Assembly: GCF_024198215.1 (NCBI RefSeq)
Contig: NZ_JAKCFA010000029.1
Span: forward strand, 1-64,000
Length of the DNA: 64,000 nt
DNA from: Myxococcus qinghaiensis
GTDB lineage: Bacteria; Myxococcota; Myxococcia; Myxococcales; Myxococcaceae
Direction: 5' to 3'
The notes under the pieces are model-generated. The model did no database searches, was not told where the DNA came from, and worked only from the letters and a program-made list of their open reading frames with translations. Both the position numbers and the translations under genes were made by a program. Each line of letters starts with the position of its first letter. The first letter of the stretch is position 1. Of this stretch, positions 23,455-31,779 are shown in pieces.

Positions 23455-26199
23455 ATGTCCCGTGTCCGAGGGTTGCTGCTCTCGTTGTTGCCGTGTCTCG
23501 CGCTGCTGGCGAGCCCTGCTGGGGCGCAGTCGCCCGGCGCGTTCGTGAACTGGGAGCATCCGCACGTCCACCCGTTGGAGCTGACGCCGGATGGCACGCG
23601 CCTGCTCGCGGTGAACACAGCGGACAACCGCCTGTTGGTGTTCTCCGTGGCGAGCGGCACGCCCGTGCTCACCGCGTCCATCCCCGTAGGCCTGGACCCC
23701 GTCTCCGTGCGAGCCCGGAGCAACACCGAGGCGTGGGTGGTCAACCACGTCTCCGACAGCGTCAGCATCGTGGACCTCACCACGCTCAACGTGAAGACCA
23801 CCGTGCCCACGGATGACGAGCCCGCGGACGTCATCTTCGCGGGCTCACCGCAGCGCGCGTTCATCTCCTGCTCGCAGGTCAACCGCGTGCTGGTGGTGGA
23901 CGCGGCCAGTCCGCTCGCCACGCCCACTCGGATTGCGCTCCAGGGAGAAGAGCCCCGTGCGCTCGCCGTCAACGCTGCGGGCACGCAGGTCTATGTGGCG
24001 TTCTTCGAGTCTGGCAATCGCAGCACGGTGCTCGGCGGTGGCAACGCGATGGGGGGCGGAGGGTTTCCTCCCAACGTGGTGAGCAGCAGCGTGGGGCCCT
24101 ATGGGGGCGTCAATCCGCCGCCCAACTCGGGCAGCGTGTTCAGGCCGGCGAGGACGGGGAGCACGACGCCTCCGCCTCCCGTGAGCCTCATCGTGAAGAA
24201 GGACGCCAGCGGTCGGTGGATGGACGACAACAGCCGTGACTGGACGAGCGTCGTCTCGGGGAGCAACGCGGCGGCTTCGGGGCGTCGCGCGGGTTGGGAC
24301 CTGCCGGACCGGGACGTGGCCATCATCAACGCGTCCACCCTGGCCGTGACGTATGCGAGTGGGTTGATGAACCTGGACATGGCGCTGGCGGTCCACCCGG
24401 GAGGCCATGTCGTCGTGGTGGGCACGGATGCGACGAACGAGGTCCGCTTCGAGCCCAACGTCAATGGCACCTTCCTGCGCGTCCTGGCCGCGTCGTTCGA
24501 CCCGGCGATTCCGTCCGTCGTCTCCCGCTTCGACCTCAATCCGCACCTGACGTACCAGACCAGAACGGTGCCGCAGGCGACGCGGCAGCTCGCGCTCGGA
24601 GACCCCCGGGGACTCGCGTGGAATGCGGATGGGAGCCGCGTCTACATCACGGGCATGGGCTCCAACAACGTCGCCGTCATGAACGACTCGGGCGGCCGGA
24701 TTACGCAGGTGGCGGTGGGTGAGGGCCCCACGGGTGTGGTGATTTCCGGGACGCGGCTCTACGTGCTCAACAAGTTCGCGGCGAGCGTGTCCGTGGTGGA
24801 CACGGTTTCCAATACCGAGGTGGCTCGGGTACCGTTCTTCGACCCGTCTCCGGGCGCCATCAAGGTCGGCCGCAAGCACCTGTATGACACGCACAAGGGC
24901 TCGGGGCTGGGACACGTGTCATGCGCGTCGTGCCACATCGATGGAAGGCTGGACCGGCTCGCATGGGATTTGGGAGACCCGGCCGGGGCCGACAAGGCCG
25001 TGACGGGACAGAACCTGGGCATGGGCATCCCCGGGCTGACCACGAACTTCCAGCCGTGGCACGCGATGAAGGGGCCCATGACGACGCAGACGCTCCAGGA
25101 CATCATCGGCAAGGAGCCGCTGCACTGGCGAGGAGACCGCGCGGGCATCGAGGAGTTCAACGGCGCCTTCCTCAGCCTCCAGGGGGATGACACGCAGCTC
25201 ACCTTCATCGAGATGCAGCAGTTCGAGGACTTCCTCGCCACGCTGACGTACGCCCCGAATCCGTTCCGGAACATCGACAACACACTGCCCACGAGCCTGC
25301 CGCTTCCGGGGCACTTCACGACGGGGCGGTTCGGCACGGCGGGGCTGCAGTTGCCGAACGGGAACGCGGTGAGAGGGCTGCAGATGTATCGGCCGCCGCG
25401 GCTGTTGGACTCGGGGGCGTTCGCCTGCTCGACGTGTCACACGCTGCCCACGGGCCTGGGGGCGGATGTGCGGTGGACGGGGAGCCAGTTCGTTTCCGTC
25501 AGCGCGGGCCCGAGCGGCGAGCGTCACACGGGGCTCGTGTCCGTGGATGGGTTCACGAACGTGACGATGAAGATTTCGCAGCTGCGGAATCTCTACGAGA
25601 AGGTGGGCATGGACTTCACGCAGACGTCGAACCTGGCGGGCTTCGGGTTCTCGCACGACGGCAGCGTGGACACGATTGCGCGCTTCATCACCGAGCCGGT
25701 GTTCACGCTCCAGAGCAACCAGGAGGTCGCGGACATGGTGGCGTTCATGCTGGCGTTCTCGGGTTCGGACCTGCCCAAGGGCACGGCGACCACGGTGTTG
25801 GAGCCGCCCGGGCCGGACAGCAAGGACACGCACGCGGCGGTGGGGAGACAGGTGACGCTGACCACGGCGAGCCCCACTCCCGCGCAGGCGAGCACGTTGT
25901 CCACGTTCCTGGCGCTGGCGGACAGCGGGAAGGTGGGCCTGGTGGTGAAGGGGAACCAGGGCGGCATCGCTCGTGGGGCCACGTACATGGGCGGCGGGAT
26001 GTTCCAGACGGACCGCGCGCTGGAGACCGTCGCCGCGTCACTGCTCCAGACGCTGGCGGTTGCTGGGAACGAGCTGACGTACACGGTGGTGCCGAAGGGC
26101 TCGGAGGTGCGCATCGGCATCGACCGGGATTTGGACGGGGCTTTGGACCGCGATGAGCTGGACCGTGGCACCCGGCCGGATGATGCGACGAGCCGGTAG
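23455..26199 (+). CDS. YVTN beta-propeller protein with two haem-binding CxxCH motifs
   Basis: 914-residue exported protein: signal peptide LLLSLLPCLALLASPAGAQ, start ATG 23455 after AGGAGGTCGC. Residues about 35-470 form YVTN-like propeller repeats (RLLAVNTADNRLLVFSVASG, AWVVNHVSDSVSIVDLTTL, RVYITGMGSNNVAVMNDSGG). They are followed by a dihaem part with CASCH (about 489-493) and CSTCH (about 659-663), each expected to attach one haem c. The layout resembles bacterial dihaem cytochrome c peroxidase relatives fused to a propeller. The C-terminus holds DRDLDGALDRDELDRGT, an EF-hand or thrombospondin-like calcium loop. Electron-transfer or oxidative functions in the periplasm are likely; the substrate is unknown. 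Confidence 0.75.
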   Translation: MSRVRGLLLSLLPCLALLASPAGAQSPGAFVNWEHPHVHPLELTPDGTRLLAVNTADNRLLVFSVASGTPVLTASIPVGLDPVSVRARSNTEAWVVNHVSDSVSIVDLTTLNVKTTVPTDDEPADVIFAGSPQRAFISCSQVNRVLVVDAASPLATPTRIALQGEEPRALAVNAAGTQVYVAFFESGNRSTVLGGGNAMGGGGFPPNVVSSSVGPYGGVNPPPNSGSVFRPARTGSTTPPPPVSLIVKKDASGRWMDDNSRDWTSVVSGSNAAASGRRAGWDLPDRDVAIINASTLAVTYASGLMNLDMALAVHPGGHVVVVGTDATNEVRFEPNVNGTFLRVLAASFDPAIPSVVSRFDLNPHLTYQTRTVPQATRQLALGDPRGLAWNADGSRVYITGMGSNNVAVMNDSGGRITQVAVGEGPTGVVISGTRLYVLNKFAASVSVVDTVSNTEVARVPFFDPSPGAIKVGRKHLYDTHKGSGLGHVSCASCHIDGRLDRLAWDLGDPAGADKAVTGQNLGMGIPGLTTNFQPWHAMKGPMTTQTLQDIIGKEPLHWRGDRAGIEEFNGAFLSLQGDDTQLTFIEMQQFEDFLATLTYAPNPFRNIDNTLPTSLPLPGHFTTGRFGTAGLQLPNGNAVRGLQMYRPPRLLDSGAFACSTCHTLPTGLGADVRWTGSQFVSVSAGPSGERHTGLVSVDGFTNVTMKISQLRNLYEKVGMDFTQTSNLAGFGFSHDGSVDTIARFITEPVFTLQSNQEVADMVAFMLAFSGSDLPKGTATTVLEPPGPDSKDTHAAVGRQVTLTTASPTPAQASTLSTFLALADSGKVGLVVKGNQGGIARGATYMGGGMFQTDRALETVAASLLQTLAVAGNELTYTVVPKGSEVRIGIDRDLDGALDRDELDRGTRPDDATSR

Positions 26200-26212
26200 G
26201 CCCGTGTGAGGT

Positions 26213-26247
26213 GCGCCGTGGACCTGGGATGACTGGGTCCACGGTGC
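26213..26247 (+). terminator. Hairpin terminator after the YVTN/cytochrome gene
   Basis: Stem 26213-26224 pairs with 26236-26247 (core CCGTGGACC/GGTCCACGG plus flanking pairs, one G-T wobble), with an 11-base loop, 13 bases after the stop at 26199. No T-run follows. Confidence 0.55.
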
Positions 26248-26336
26248 CGCTTCAGAGGGAGTTGGGGGCCTGGCTTTCCTTCGTGCGCGGGACGGTGCCA
26301 ACATGGTTGGTGCTGTGAATCCGCGCAGGGGGGGAC

Positions 26337-29300
26337 ATGCAGCGACAGGCAGAGAACGAGAGCGTCGAGGCAGCCGAGGACTCTGGGCCTCACCTAGTCC
26401 GCATCAAACACATGGATACGGGTGCGGTGACAACGCTGAGCCCTGTTTCCAGCGACCTCGCCACGCTGCTGGGACGCGCAGCACAGCTCTCAGCAGCTAC
26501 TGAGCTACCCAACGTCGCTTTGTCCGTCGTTCAGGCCCAAGCCGATCTGTCCTTCGCGACACTGATGGGCGCCATTGGCGACTCCGCAGACCCGGTTTGT
26601 GACTGGGTGCAGAAGATTGCTGCGCAGTCCAATGGAGGGGAACTGCCTCCCCTCTTGTCGATGGCTCACCTTTCTCCCGAGGAGCTTGAGCGACTTGGGT
26701 CGATGGAACACCCCATGGCAATGATGGGGTCCCCTCTCACGGGGACAGCATCGGCACGACTCGCGCTCATGGAAGCCGAGCGGCTTCACACTAGGGTCTT
26801 CAACGCACCTCGGCTGATGCTTGACGTGCGCCATCTCATCGCGGCGATTCTGTGGCTACCCAAATTCCATGACAGCGACTTCCACAAGATGCGACTGGAC
26901 CGACGGGAACTCCGCAAGCCGTTCGTTCAGTTCATTTCCTCGCTGCACCCCGACGAGGCGGAGCATTGGCATGAACTCCTTCGTCGGGAGAGTTCCGCTG
27001 AACAAAATCACGCTCCCACACCATCGGAACCAATTCCGCCACCGCCCACCGCGCCAACCCATCCCCTGAGCTGGTTGGACAACGACACGCAGCGCACCCT
27101 CTATTCACCTCGCTACGACGCGGATGGGCGAGAGAACGAAGACCTGCTGGACATCGACCGTGACGTCGATGCGCTCAGTGCGCTGATTGCCTCGCGCACC
27201 ATGGCGCCGCCACTGTCCCTCGGTGTGTTCGGAGAATGGGGCTCGGGCAAGTCGTTCTTCATGCACCACCTGCGCAAGCGGGTGGAAGAGCTCGCGGACC
27301 GGGCCGTGAAATCCCAACGTCCCCAGCGGGAAGTCGCCTTCTACAAGAACATCATCCAGATTGAGTTCAACGCCTGGCACTACGCGGAGGGCAACCTGTG
27401 GGCCAGCCTCGTCGAGCACATCTTCCGCAACCTCCGCAAACGACACGACGAGTCCGAGACGGACATCGGCAAGCGCAGGGATGACCTGCTGACGCGGCTC
27501 GCCCAGCGGGAAGCGGAATTGCTCAAGAAGCAGGCCGAGGTCACCGCGAAAGAGGCCGAGGTCACCCAGGCGCAGCAGAAGGTCGGTGAACTGGAGCAGC
27601 AGAAGGAATCAAAGCGCGCCGAGCTGGAACAGGCCCTCTCCGAGAAGCGCACCCTGCTGGAGATGATGCCCGCCACCCTGAAGCTCGACGAAGGTGTCCA
27701 GAAGAAGGCCACCGCATGGCTGGACGAAACCGGCTTCAGCTCGCTGGGGCGTACGGCCTTCGAGCTGCGGGATGCTCTCGCCAATGCCCAGGCGGAGCTG
27801 CGACGGACCGGTGGATTCGTCGCATCCCTCCTGGACACGCGGAGCGGGAACAAGCGACTGCGTCCTCCCGCCATCATCCTGATTGGCTCCCTCGCCTTGA
27901 GCCTGGCGCTTCCGTTCGTGCTCGACTGGTTCGGCAAGCAGGACCTCGCGGGCCTGACGGCCGGACTCACGACACTGACCGGGCTCGTGTCTTCGGTGAC
28001 GGTCTGGCTCCAGCGGCAGACAGCGTGGCTGCGAGAGCGGCGGGAGCAGAACGAGCAGCGATTGCGCGAAGTCGAGCAGGCCATCGAGACCGAGCTCCAG
28101 AATCGACTCAAGCCGCTCGACGATGCCGCGCAGGCCGCACGCGAGCAGGTCGCCGCACTGACCCAGGCGGAGGAACAGCAGCGAGCGTCCATGGCCAAGG
28201 CCCAGGACGAAGTCCTCCAACTGAGGCAGGCCATCGCCGAGCTCTCCAGCGCGCGACTGCTGGACAAGTTCATCGAGAACCGCACCGGCAGCGACGACTA
28301 CCGCAAGCACCTGGGGCTCGTCGCGCTCATCCGCAGGGACTTCGAGGAGCTGTCCCGGCTGATGGAGGCGGTCAACCGCGATGAGCAGACGGACCCGAAT
28401 GTCCCCGTCATCAACCGCATCGTCCTCTACATCGACGACCTGGACCGCTGCTCGGAAGACACCGTGGTGAAGGTGCTCCAGGCCGTGCACCTGCTCCTCG
28501 CCTTCCCATTGTTCGTCGTCGTGGTGGGCGTGGACTCACGCTGGGTGGCGCGCTGTCTGAACCACACCTTCAAGGACCTGCTGAAGCAGGAGGATGCGAA
28601 GGCGCTGTCCCTGGACGCGATGACGCCGGGAGCAACGGCCTACGATTATCTGGAGAAGATCTTCCAGATTCCCATCTGGCTGCGGCCCGTGAGCAATGAC
28701 CACCGCTCCAGCATGGTGCGCGGGCTGTTGACCCGTCCTTCCTCCGAGGAGCACTCGCAGGAGGCCAAGGTCCTGGAGCTGAAGCCCGGGCTCGCCGCGG
28801 ACAACCGTGGCACCGTCGCCCGGGACGACGGCGAACAGGATGCACAGCGTCCGACGAAGCCCCCGCAGGCCGCGAGCTCCGCTCCGCAAGCCGCGTCCAG
28901 ACACGGCAAGCCGAAGTCCTCCGCATCCTCCAATGGCACCCGGAGCACGTCGGCTGAACAGGAGGAACTCAATCCTCCCAGCCTCGTCATCGGTGAGAAG
29001 GAGCTGGCCTTCATCGACTGTCTGGGCCCCCTGCTGAGCCCCACGCCTCGCGTGCTCAAGCGCTTCGCGAACACCTATCGCCTCATCAAGGCGTGTGTTC
29101 CGAGTGACGGACAGGCCGAGTTCATGGGCGAGGGACATGAAGGAACCTCTCCGTCCCAGGTGTGCCTGTTGCTGCTGACGCTCGTCACCTCGAAGCCGGA
29201 GCTCGCCGCGGAGTTCTTCGCGCTGCTCAAGCTCCATGAACGCGAGAAGGAGCGGCTCATGACGCTCCGAGAGCTCAGCACCCTCTCCACTGAGCAGGAG

Positions 29301-29465
29301 CCCATCATCCCGGAGCTGTTCGCCTGGCTCCACACCATGCCCCCCGCGTTCCAGAGCACCCCGCTCTCAGTGGTCCGCAAGCTCGTCCCCTGGGTCACCA
29401 GATTCAGCTTCTGGCAGGCACAGGCAAAAGAGGCCTCACGACGCCCGTCGCCTGCGCAACCGTGA
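26337..29465 (+). CDS. Large KAP-family P-loop NTPase with internal membrane segments
   Basis: 1042-residue KAP NTPase. Walker A GEWGSGKS is near residues 299-306, and Walker B LYIDDLDRCSED near 695-706. Between them lie a coiled coil (about 380-450), two hydrophobic segments (IILIGSLALSLALPFVLDWF and the following LTAGLTTLTGLVSSVTVWL, about 508-560) and a second coiled coil (about 565-640). This is the KAP pattern of membrane helices inserted in the ATPase. The N-terminal 230 residues are separate; ARLALMEAERLH...DVRHLIAAIL faintly resembles a Clp N-terminal repeat. A hand count of about 130 codons there gives clearly fewer G/C third positions than the rest, suggesting separate origin. KAP NTPases occur in membrane signalling and some phage-defence loci; the function here is unknown. 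Confidence 0.75.
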   Translation: MQRQAENESVEAAEDSGPHLVRIKHMDTGAVTTLSPVSSDLATLLGRAAQLSAATELPNVALSVVQAQADLSFATLMGAIGDSADPVCDWVQKIAAQSNGGELPPLLSMAHLSPEELERLGSMEHPMAMMGSPLTGTASARLALMEAERLHTRVFNAPRLMLDVRHLIAAILWLPKFHDSDFHKMRLDRRELRKPFVQFISSLHPDEAEHWHELLRRESSAEQNHAPTPSEPIPPPPTAPTHPLSWLDNDTQRTLYSPRYDADGRENEDLLDIDRDVDALSALIASRTMAPPLSLGVFGEWGSGKSFFMHHLRKRVEELADRAVKSQRPQREVAFYKNIIQIEFNAWHYAEGNLWASLVEHIFRNLRKRHDESETDIGKRRDDLLTRLAQREAELLKKQAEVTAKEAEVTQAQQKVGELEQQKESKRAELEQALSEKRTLLEMMPATLKLDEGVQKKATAWLDETGFSSLGRTAFELRDALANAQAELRRTGGFVASLLDTRSGNKRLRPPAIILIGSLALSLALPFVLDWFGKQDLAGLTAGLTTLTGLVSSVTVWLQRQTAWLRERREQNEQRLREVEQAIETELQNRLKPLDDAAQAAREQVAALTQAEEQQRASMAKAQDEVLQLRQAIAELSSARLLDKFIENRTGSDDYRKHLGLVALIRRDFEELSRLMEAVNRDEQTDPNVPVINRIVLYIDDLDRCSEDTVVKVLQAVHLLLAFPLFVVVVGVDSRWVARCLNHTFKDLLKQEDAKALSLDAMTPGATAYDYLEKIFQIPIWLRPVSNDHRSSMVRGLLTRPSSEEHSQEAKVLELKPGLAADNRGTVARDDGEQDAQRPTKPPQAASSAPQAASRHGKPKSSASSNGTRSTSAEQEELNPPSLVIGEKELAFIDCLGPLLSPTPRVLKRFANTYRLIKACVPSDGQAEFMGEGHEGTSPSQVCLLLLTLVTSKPELAAEFFALLKLHEREKERLMTLRELSTLSTEQEPIIPELFAWLHTMPPAFQSTPLSVVRKLVPWVTRFSFWQAQAKEASRRPSPAQP

Positions 29466-30026
29466 GCGGATGCGGCTCAGCGCCACGGGCGTGACACGGA
29501 TGTAGCTCGCGATATCCCGCTGCGACAGCAGCGGCGCCAGGTCCGGGTGCTCGTCCAGGAACCGCTGGTAGCGCTCCTCCGCGGACAGCGTGAGCAACTC
29601 CATCTCCCGCTTCTCCTTGCGCAGCCCATAGACCTCGAAGGCCCGGCTCACCGCCCGCTGCCACTCCAGGTGTCGCGCCGCCAGCCGCCGCACCTCGCCG
29701 TAGTCGAGCTGCTCCACCCGCGACTCCACCACCGCCTGCGTGGAGAAGCTGGTGACGCCCCCCGGCGCCAGCGCCACCAGGCTCGCGAAGCACGTCCCCT
29801 CCCCCGCGAAGGCCTTCACCCAGGCGCCACCCTCGCTCGTCCCGTAGACCATCTTCACCAGCCCTCGCGTGACGATGAAGATGCTCGGCCGCTCCTCTCC
29901 CACGTGGAAGAGATACTCGCCCTTGCACAGCGTCCTCGCGCGCAGCAGCGGCGCCACCGCGTCCCATCCGGGCAGCGCGCTCCCCGCCAGCCCTCGCAGC
30001 ACCTCTCTCGCCGTCGTCACCGACAC
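29436..30026 (-). CDS. Crp/Fnr-family transcription regulator
   Basis: 196-residue regulator. The N-terminal cyclic-nucleotide-binding-type domain includes LCKGEYLFHVGEERPSIFIV and KAFAGEGTCFASLVAL. A dimerisation helix (LEWQRAVSRAFEVYGLRKEK) follows, then a winged helix containing LSQRDIASYIRVTPVALSRI. This resembles small Crp/Fnr proteins that lack the Fnr cysteines. The GTG at 30026 sits directly on GAGAG; a GTG two codons later is better spaced from GAGAGGT and may be the real start. Its 3' end overlaps the KAP gene by 30 bases on the other strand. It is divergent from the methyltransferase-like gene and may control it. Confidence 0.8.
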   Translation of the reverse strand: MSVTTAREVLRGLAGSALPGWDAVAPLLRARTLCKGEYLFHVGEERPSIFIVTRGLVKMVYGTSEGGAWVKAFAGEGTCFASLVALAPGGVTSFSTQAVVESRVEQLDYGEVRRLAARHLEWQRAVSRAFEVYGLRKEKREMELLTLSAEERYQRFLDEHPDLAPLLSQRDIASYIRVTPVALSRIRSRLRRRRAS

Positions 30027-30107
30027 CTCTCGACGTAAACCCGGGTTAACGACGCCGCGCCCGCGCCCCGGAAGACTCCTCGCGCCGACTCAACGGAGAC
30101 CCTCACG

Positions 30108-30554
30108 ATGCGAGCCCTCTTCCTTCCCCCCGTGGTCCTGCTGGCATCCATGGGCCTCATGGTCCTCCTCCACAAGACAGCCCCGCTGCATGAGCTGTGG
30201 GGACGCCCCTGGAGCTGGCTCGGAGGCATCTTGCTGTTCGCGGGCATCGCGGTCGCACAGTGGCACGCCCGACTCTTCAAGAAGCTGGGCACCAACATCA
30301 ACACCTTCGCGGACCCGGGCACCCTCACGCGCGAGGGCCTGTTCCGCTTCACCCGCAACCCCATGTACCTGGGCTTCGTCACAAGCCTCTTCGGCCTGGG
30401 AATCGCCCTGGGGTCCGCCTCCCCCTTCGTCGTGCCTCTCGCCTTCGGCCTGCTCACCCATTTCTGGTACATCCGCGTCGAGGAGCAGGCCCTGCTCCGA
30501 AAGTTCGGCACGCCCTATGTCGAATATCAACGCGCCGTCCGCCGCTGGCTCTGA
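30108..30554 (+). CDS. Isoprenylcysteine carboxyl methyltransferase-like membrane protein
   Basis: 148-residue inner-membrane protein with about four helices (PPVVLLASMGLMVLL, LGGILLFAGIAVAQW, LGFVTSLFGLGIALG and FVVPLAFGLLTHFWYIRVEE). The ICMT/PEMT-type C-terminal motif is complete: GLFRFTRNPMYLG, then RVEEQALLRKFGTPYVEYQR. Family members methylate lipid-linked or small substrates from SAM. It lies divergent from the Crp/Fnr gene across 81 bases, an arrangement that suggests shared control. The substrate is unknown. Confidence 0.8.
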   Translation: MRALFLPPVVLLASMGLMVLLHKTAPLHELWGRPWSWLGGILLFAGIAVAQWHARLFKKLGTNINTFADPGTLTREGLFRFTRNPMYLGFVTSLFGLGIALGSASPFVVPLAFGLLTHFWYIRVEEQALLRKFGTPYVEYQRAVRRWL

Positions 30555-30777
30555 CGCTCGGCGTCGTCCCCATCGAGACGCGTCAACCCCCGGAGTCTCC
30601 TCGGGTTTCCTCCTGGGGCCCGGCGCCGACGGCTGCATCCGCGTTCAGCCCGGCGCCACCCCGTGGCGTCAGGACACAAGCGGTTGTCGCCCACGATGTT
30701 TCAAGACATGGGACTCATCGCGTTCTGTCACATGAACAGCCCTCGGTCGCCCAGGCCGAAGCGCGGGGGGGGAACAC

Positions 30778-31299
30778 ATGGTTTCGCTCGACGGGTCCAC
30801 GAGTCTCTGGAAGACGCTCAGCTGCTTCCTCCGAGTCCTCATGACGCAGGTGCTCTATGTGGCACCGCTCTTCTGGTTCATGGAGCTGTCCCAGAACGTG
30901 GCCTGGCGCTGGATGAACAAGGACTGGGGCTGGTACTACCCCGAGTCCCCGTACCACTGGTTCTCCTTCGGCAGCATGATGCTCTGGGCGGGCTGCGTCG
31001 GCCTGCTGTGGACCCTGCACTACTTCTGGTTCTACCCGCGCCGCGTCAAGGTGTGGACCCGCGTGGCCGTGGGCGCCATGGTCTGCTGGATGGGCGAGTG
31101 GTTCGGCGGCTACATGGCGGCCAACGTCTTCAACCACCCGCTGCAGGTGTGGCCCGGCTCGCCGCTCGTCTACGTGCACTACGCCGCCATCTTCTTCTGG
31201 GTCAGCAACGTCATCGTCTACCACCTCGTCACCGTGAATGTGGTCGACCTCACGCCCACCTATGACGCGCCCCCGGATACCGGCGCGCAGGTGGCCTGA
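30778..31299 (+). CDS. Uncharacterised four-helix membrane protein
   Basis: 173-residue integral membrane protein with four hydrophobic segments (about 15-38, 62-85, 97-116 and 133-158) and many aromatic residues, especially Trp. An unusual NKDWGWYYPESPYHWFSF stretch lies between helices 1 and 2. The start is ATG 30778 behind a run of Gs. It is not recognised. The 223-base gap upstream contains no other gene, and the small cysteine-rich gene follows after 149 bases. Confidence 0.6.
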   Translation: MVSLDGSTSLWKTLSCFLRVLMTQVLYVAPLFWFMELSQNVAWRWMNKDWGWYYPESPYHWFSFGSMMLWAGCVGLLWTLHYFWFYPRRVKVWTRVAVGAMVCWMGEWFGGYMAANVFNHPLQVWPGSPLVYVHYAAIFFWVSNVIVYHLVTVNVVDLTPTYDAPPDTGAQVA

Positions 31300-31448
31300 G
31301 TCTCCGGCAACCCGGCCCTCCAGGGCCATGCGTCGCCGTGGAGTGAACACACGACATGGAGTCCGCGCGAACACCGTGGGGCCGGCGTCTGGCCCCGGTC
31401 CGCGCGAGGCAAGGTGAGCGTGATTCCACGCAACCTGGAGGAGACCCC

Positions 31449-31718
31449 ATGTTGAACAAGCTGTTCCTGTCCGCCGTGGTGATGTCGGTGAGCGCGTTGG
31501 CCGTCCTGGCCACGCAAGGCAACGAGGCCGCGAGCCTGGAAGGGGAAGAGCCCCTCTGTGTCGCCCTGGCCTCGGAGCTCACGCCCCCGGGCCCCACCGC
31601 CGTCTGTCGCAAGCTCTGCGAAGTCATGCGGAACGAGTGCGTCGCGGATTGCATGGGAGACCCCGTGTGCGGCTCCAGCTGCTTCGACTACTACATCAGC
31701 TGTTGCAACCGCCCGTAG
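31449..31718 (+). CDS. Small cysteine-rich exported protein
   Basis: 89-residue protein with a strong GGAGGAG before ATG 31449. An N-terminal signal peptide (LFLSAVVMSVSALAVLATQG) is followed by a short acidic linker and a C-terminal domain of about 50 residues with nine cysteines: VCRKLCEVMRNECVADC, VCGSSCFDYY and SCC. The CxxxC...CxxxC spacing suggests a disulfide-linked helical hairpin. Similar tiny secreted Cys-rich proteins are common in myxobacteria; the function is unknown. An inverted repeat ends the unit at 31742-31770. Confidence 0.65.
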   Translation: MLNKLFLSAVVMSVSALAVLATQGNEAASLEGEEPLCVALASELTPPGPTAVCRKLCEVMRNECVADCMGDPVCGSSCFDYYISCCNRP

Positions 31719-31741
31719 CCGAGGGCGCCTGACGCAAGTCC

Positions 31742-31770
31742 GGTGGCACCCGTGAAGGCGGTGTGCCACC
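31742..31770. terminator. Hairpin between the cysteine-rich gene and the kinase gene
   Basis: GGTGGCAC (31742-31749) pairs with GTGCCACC (31763-31770) across a 13-base loop in the 61-base gap between two convergent genes. It could stop transcription from both sides. Confidence 0.5.
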
Positions 31771-31779
31771 TGCCCGGGT

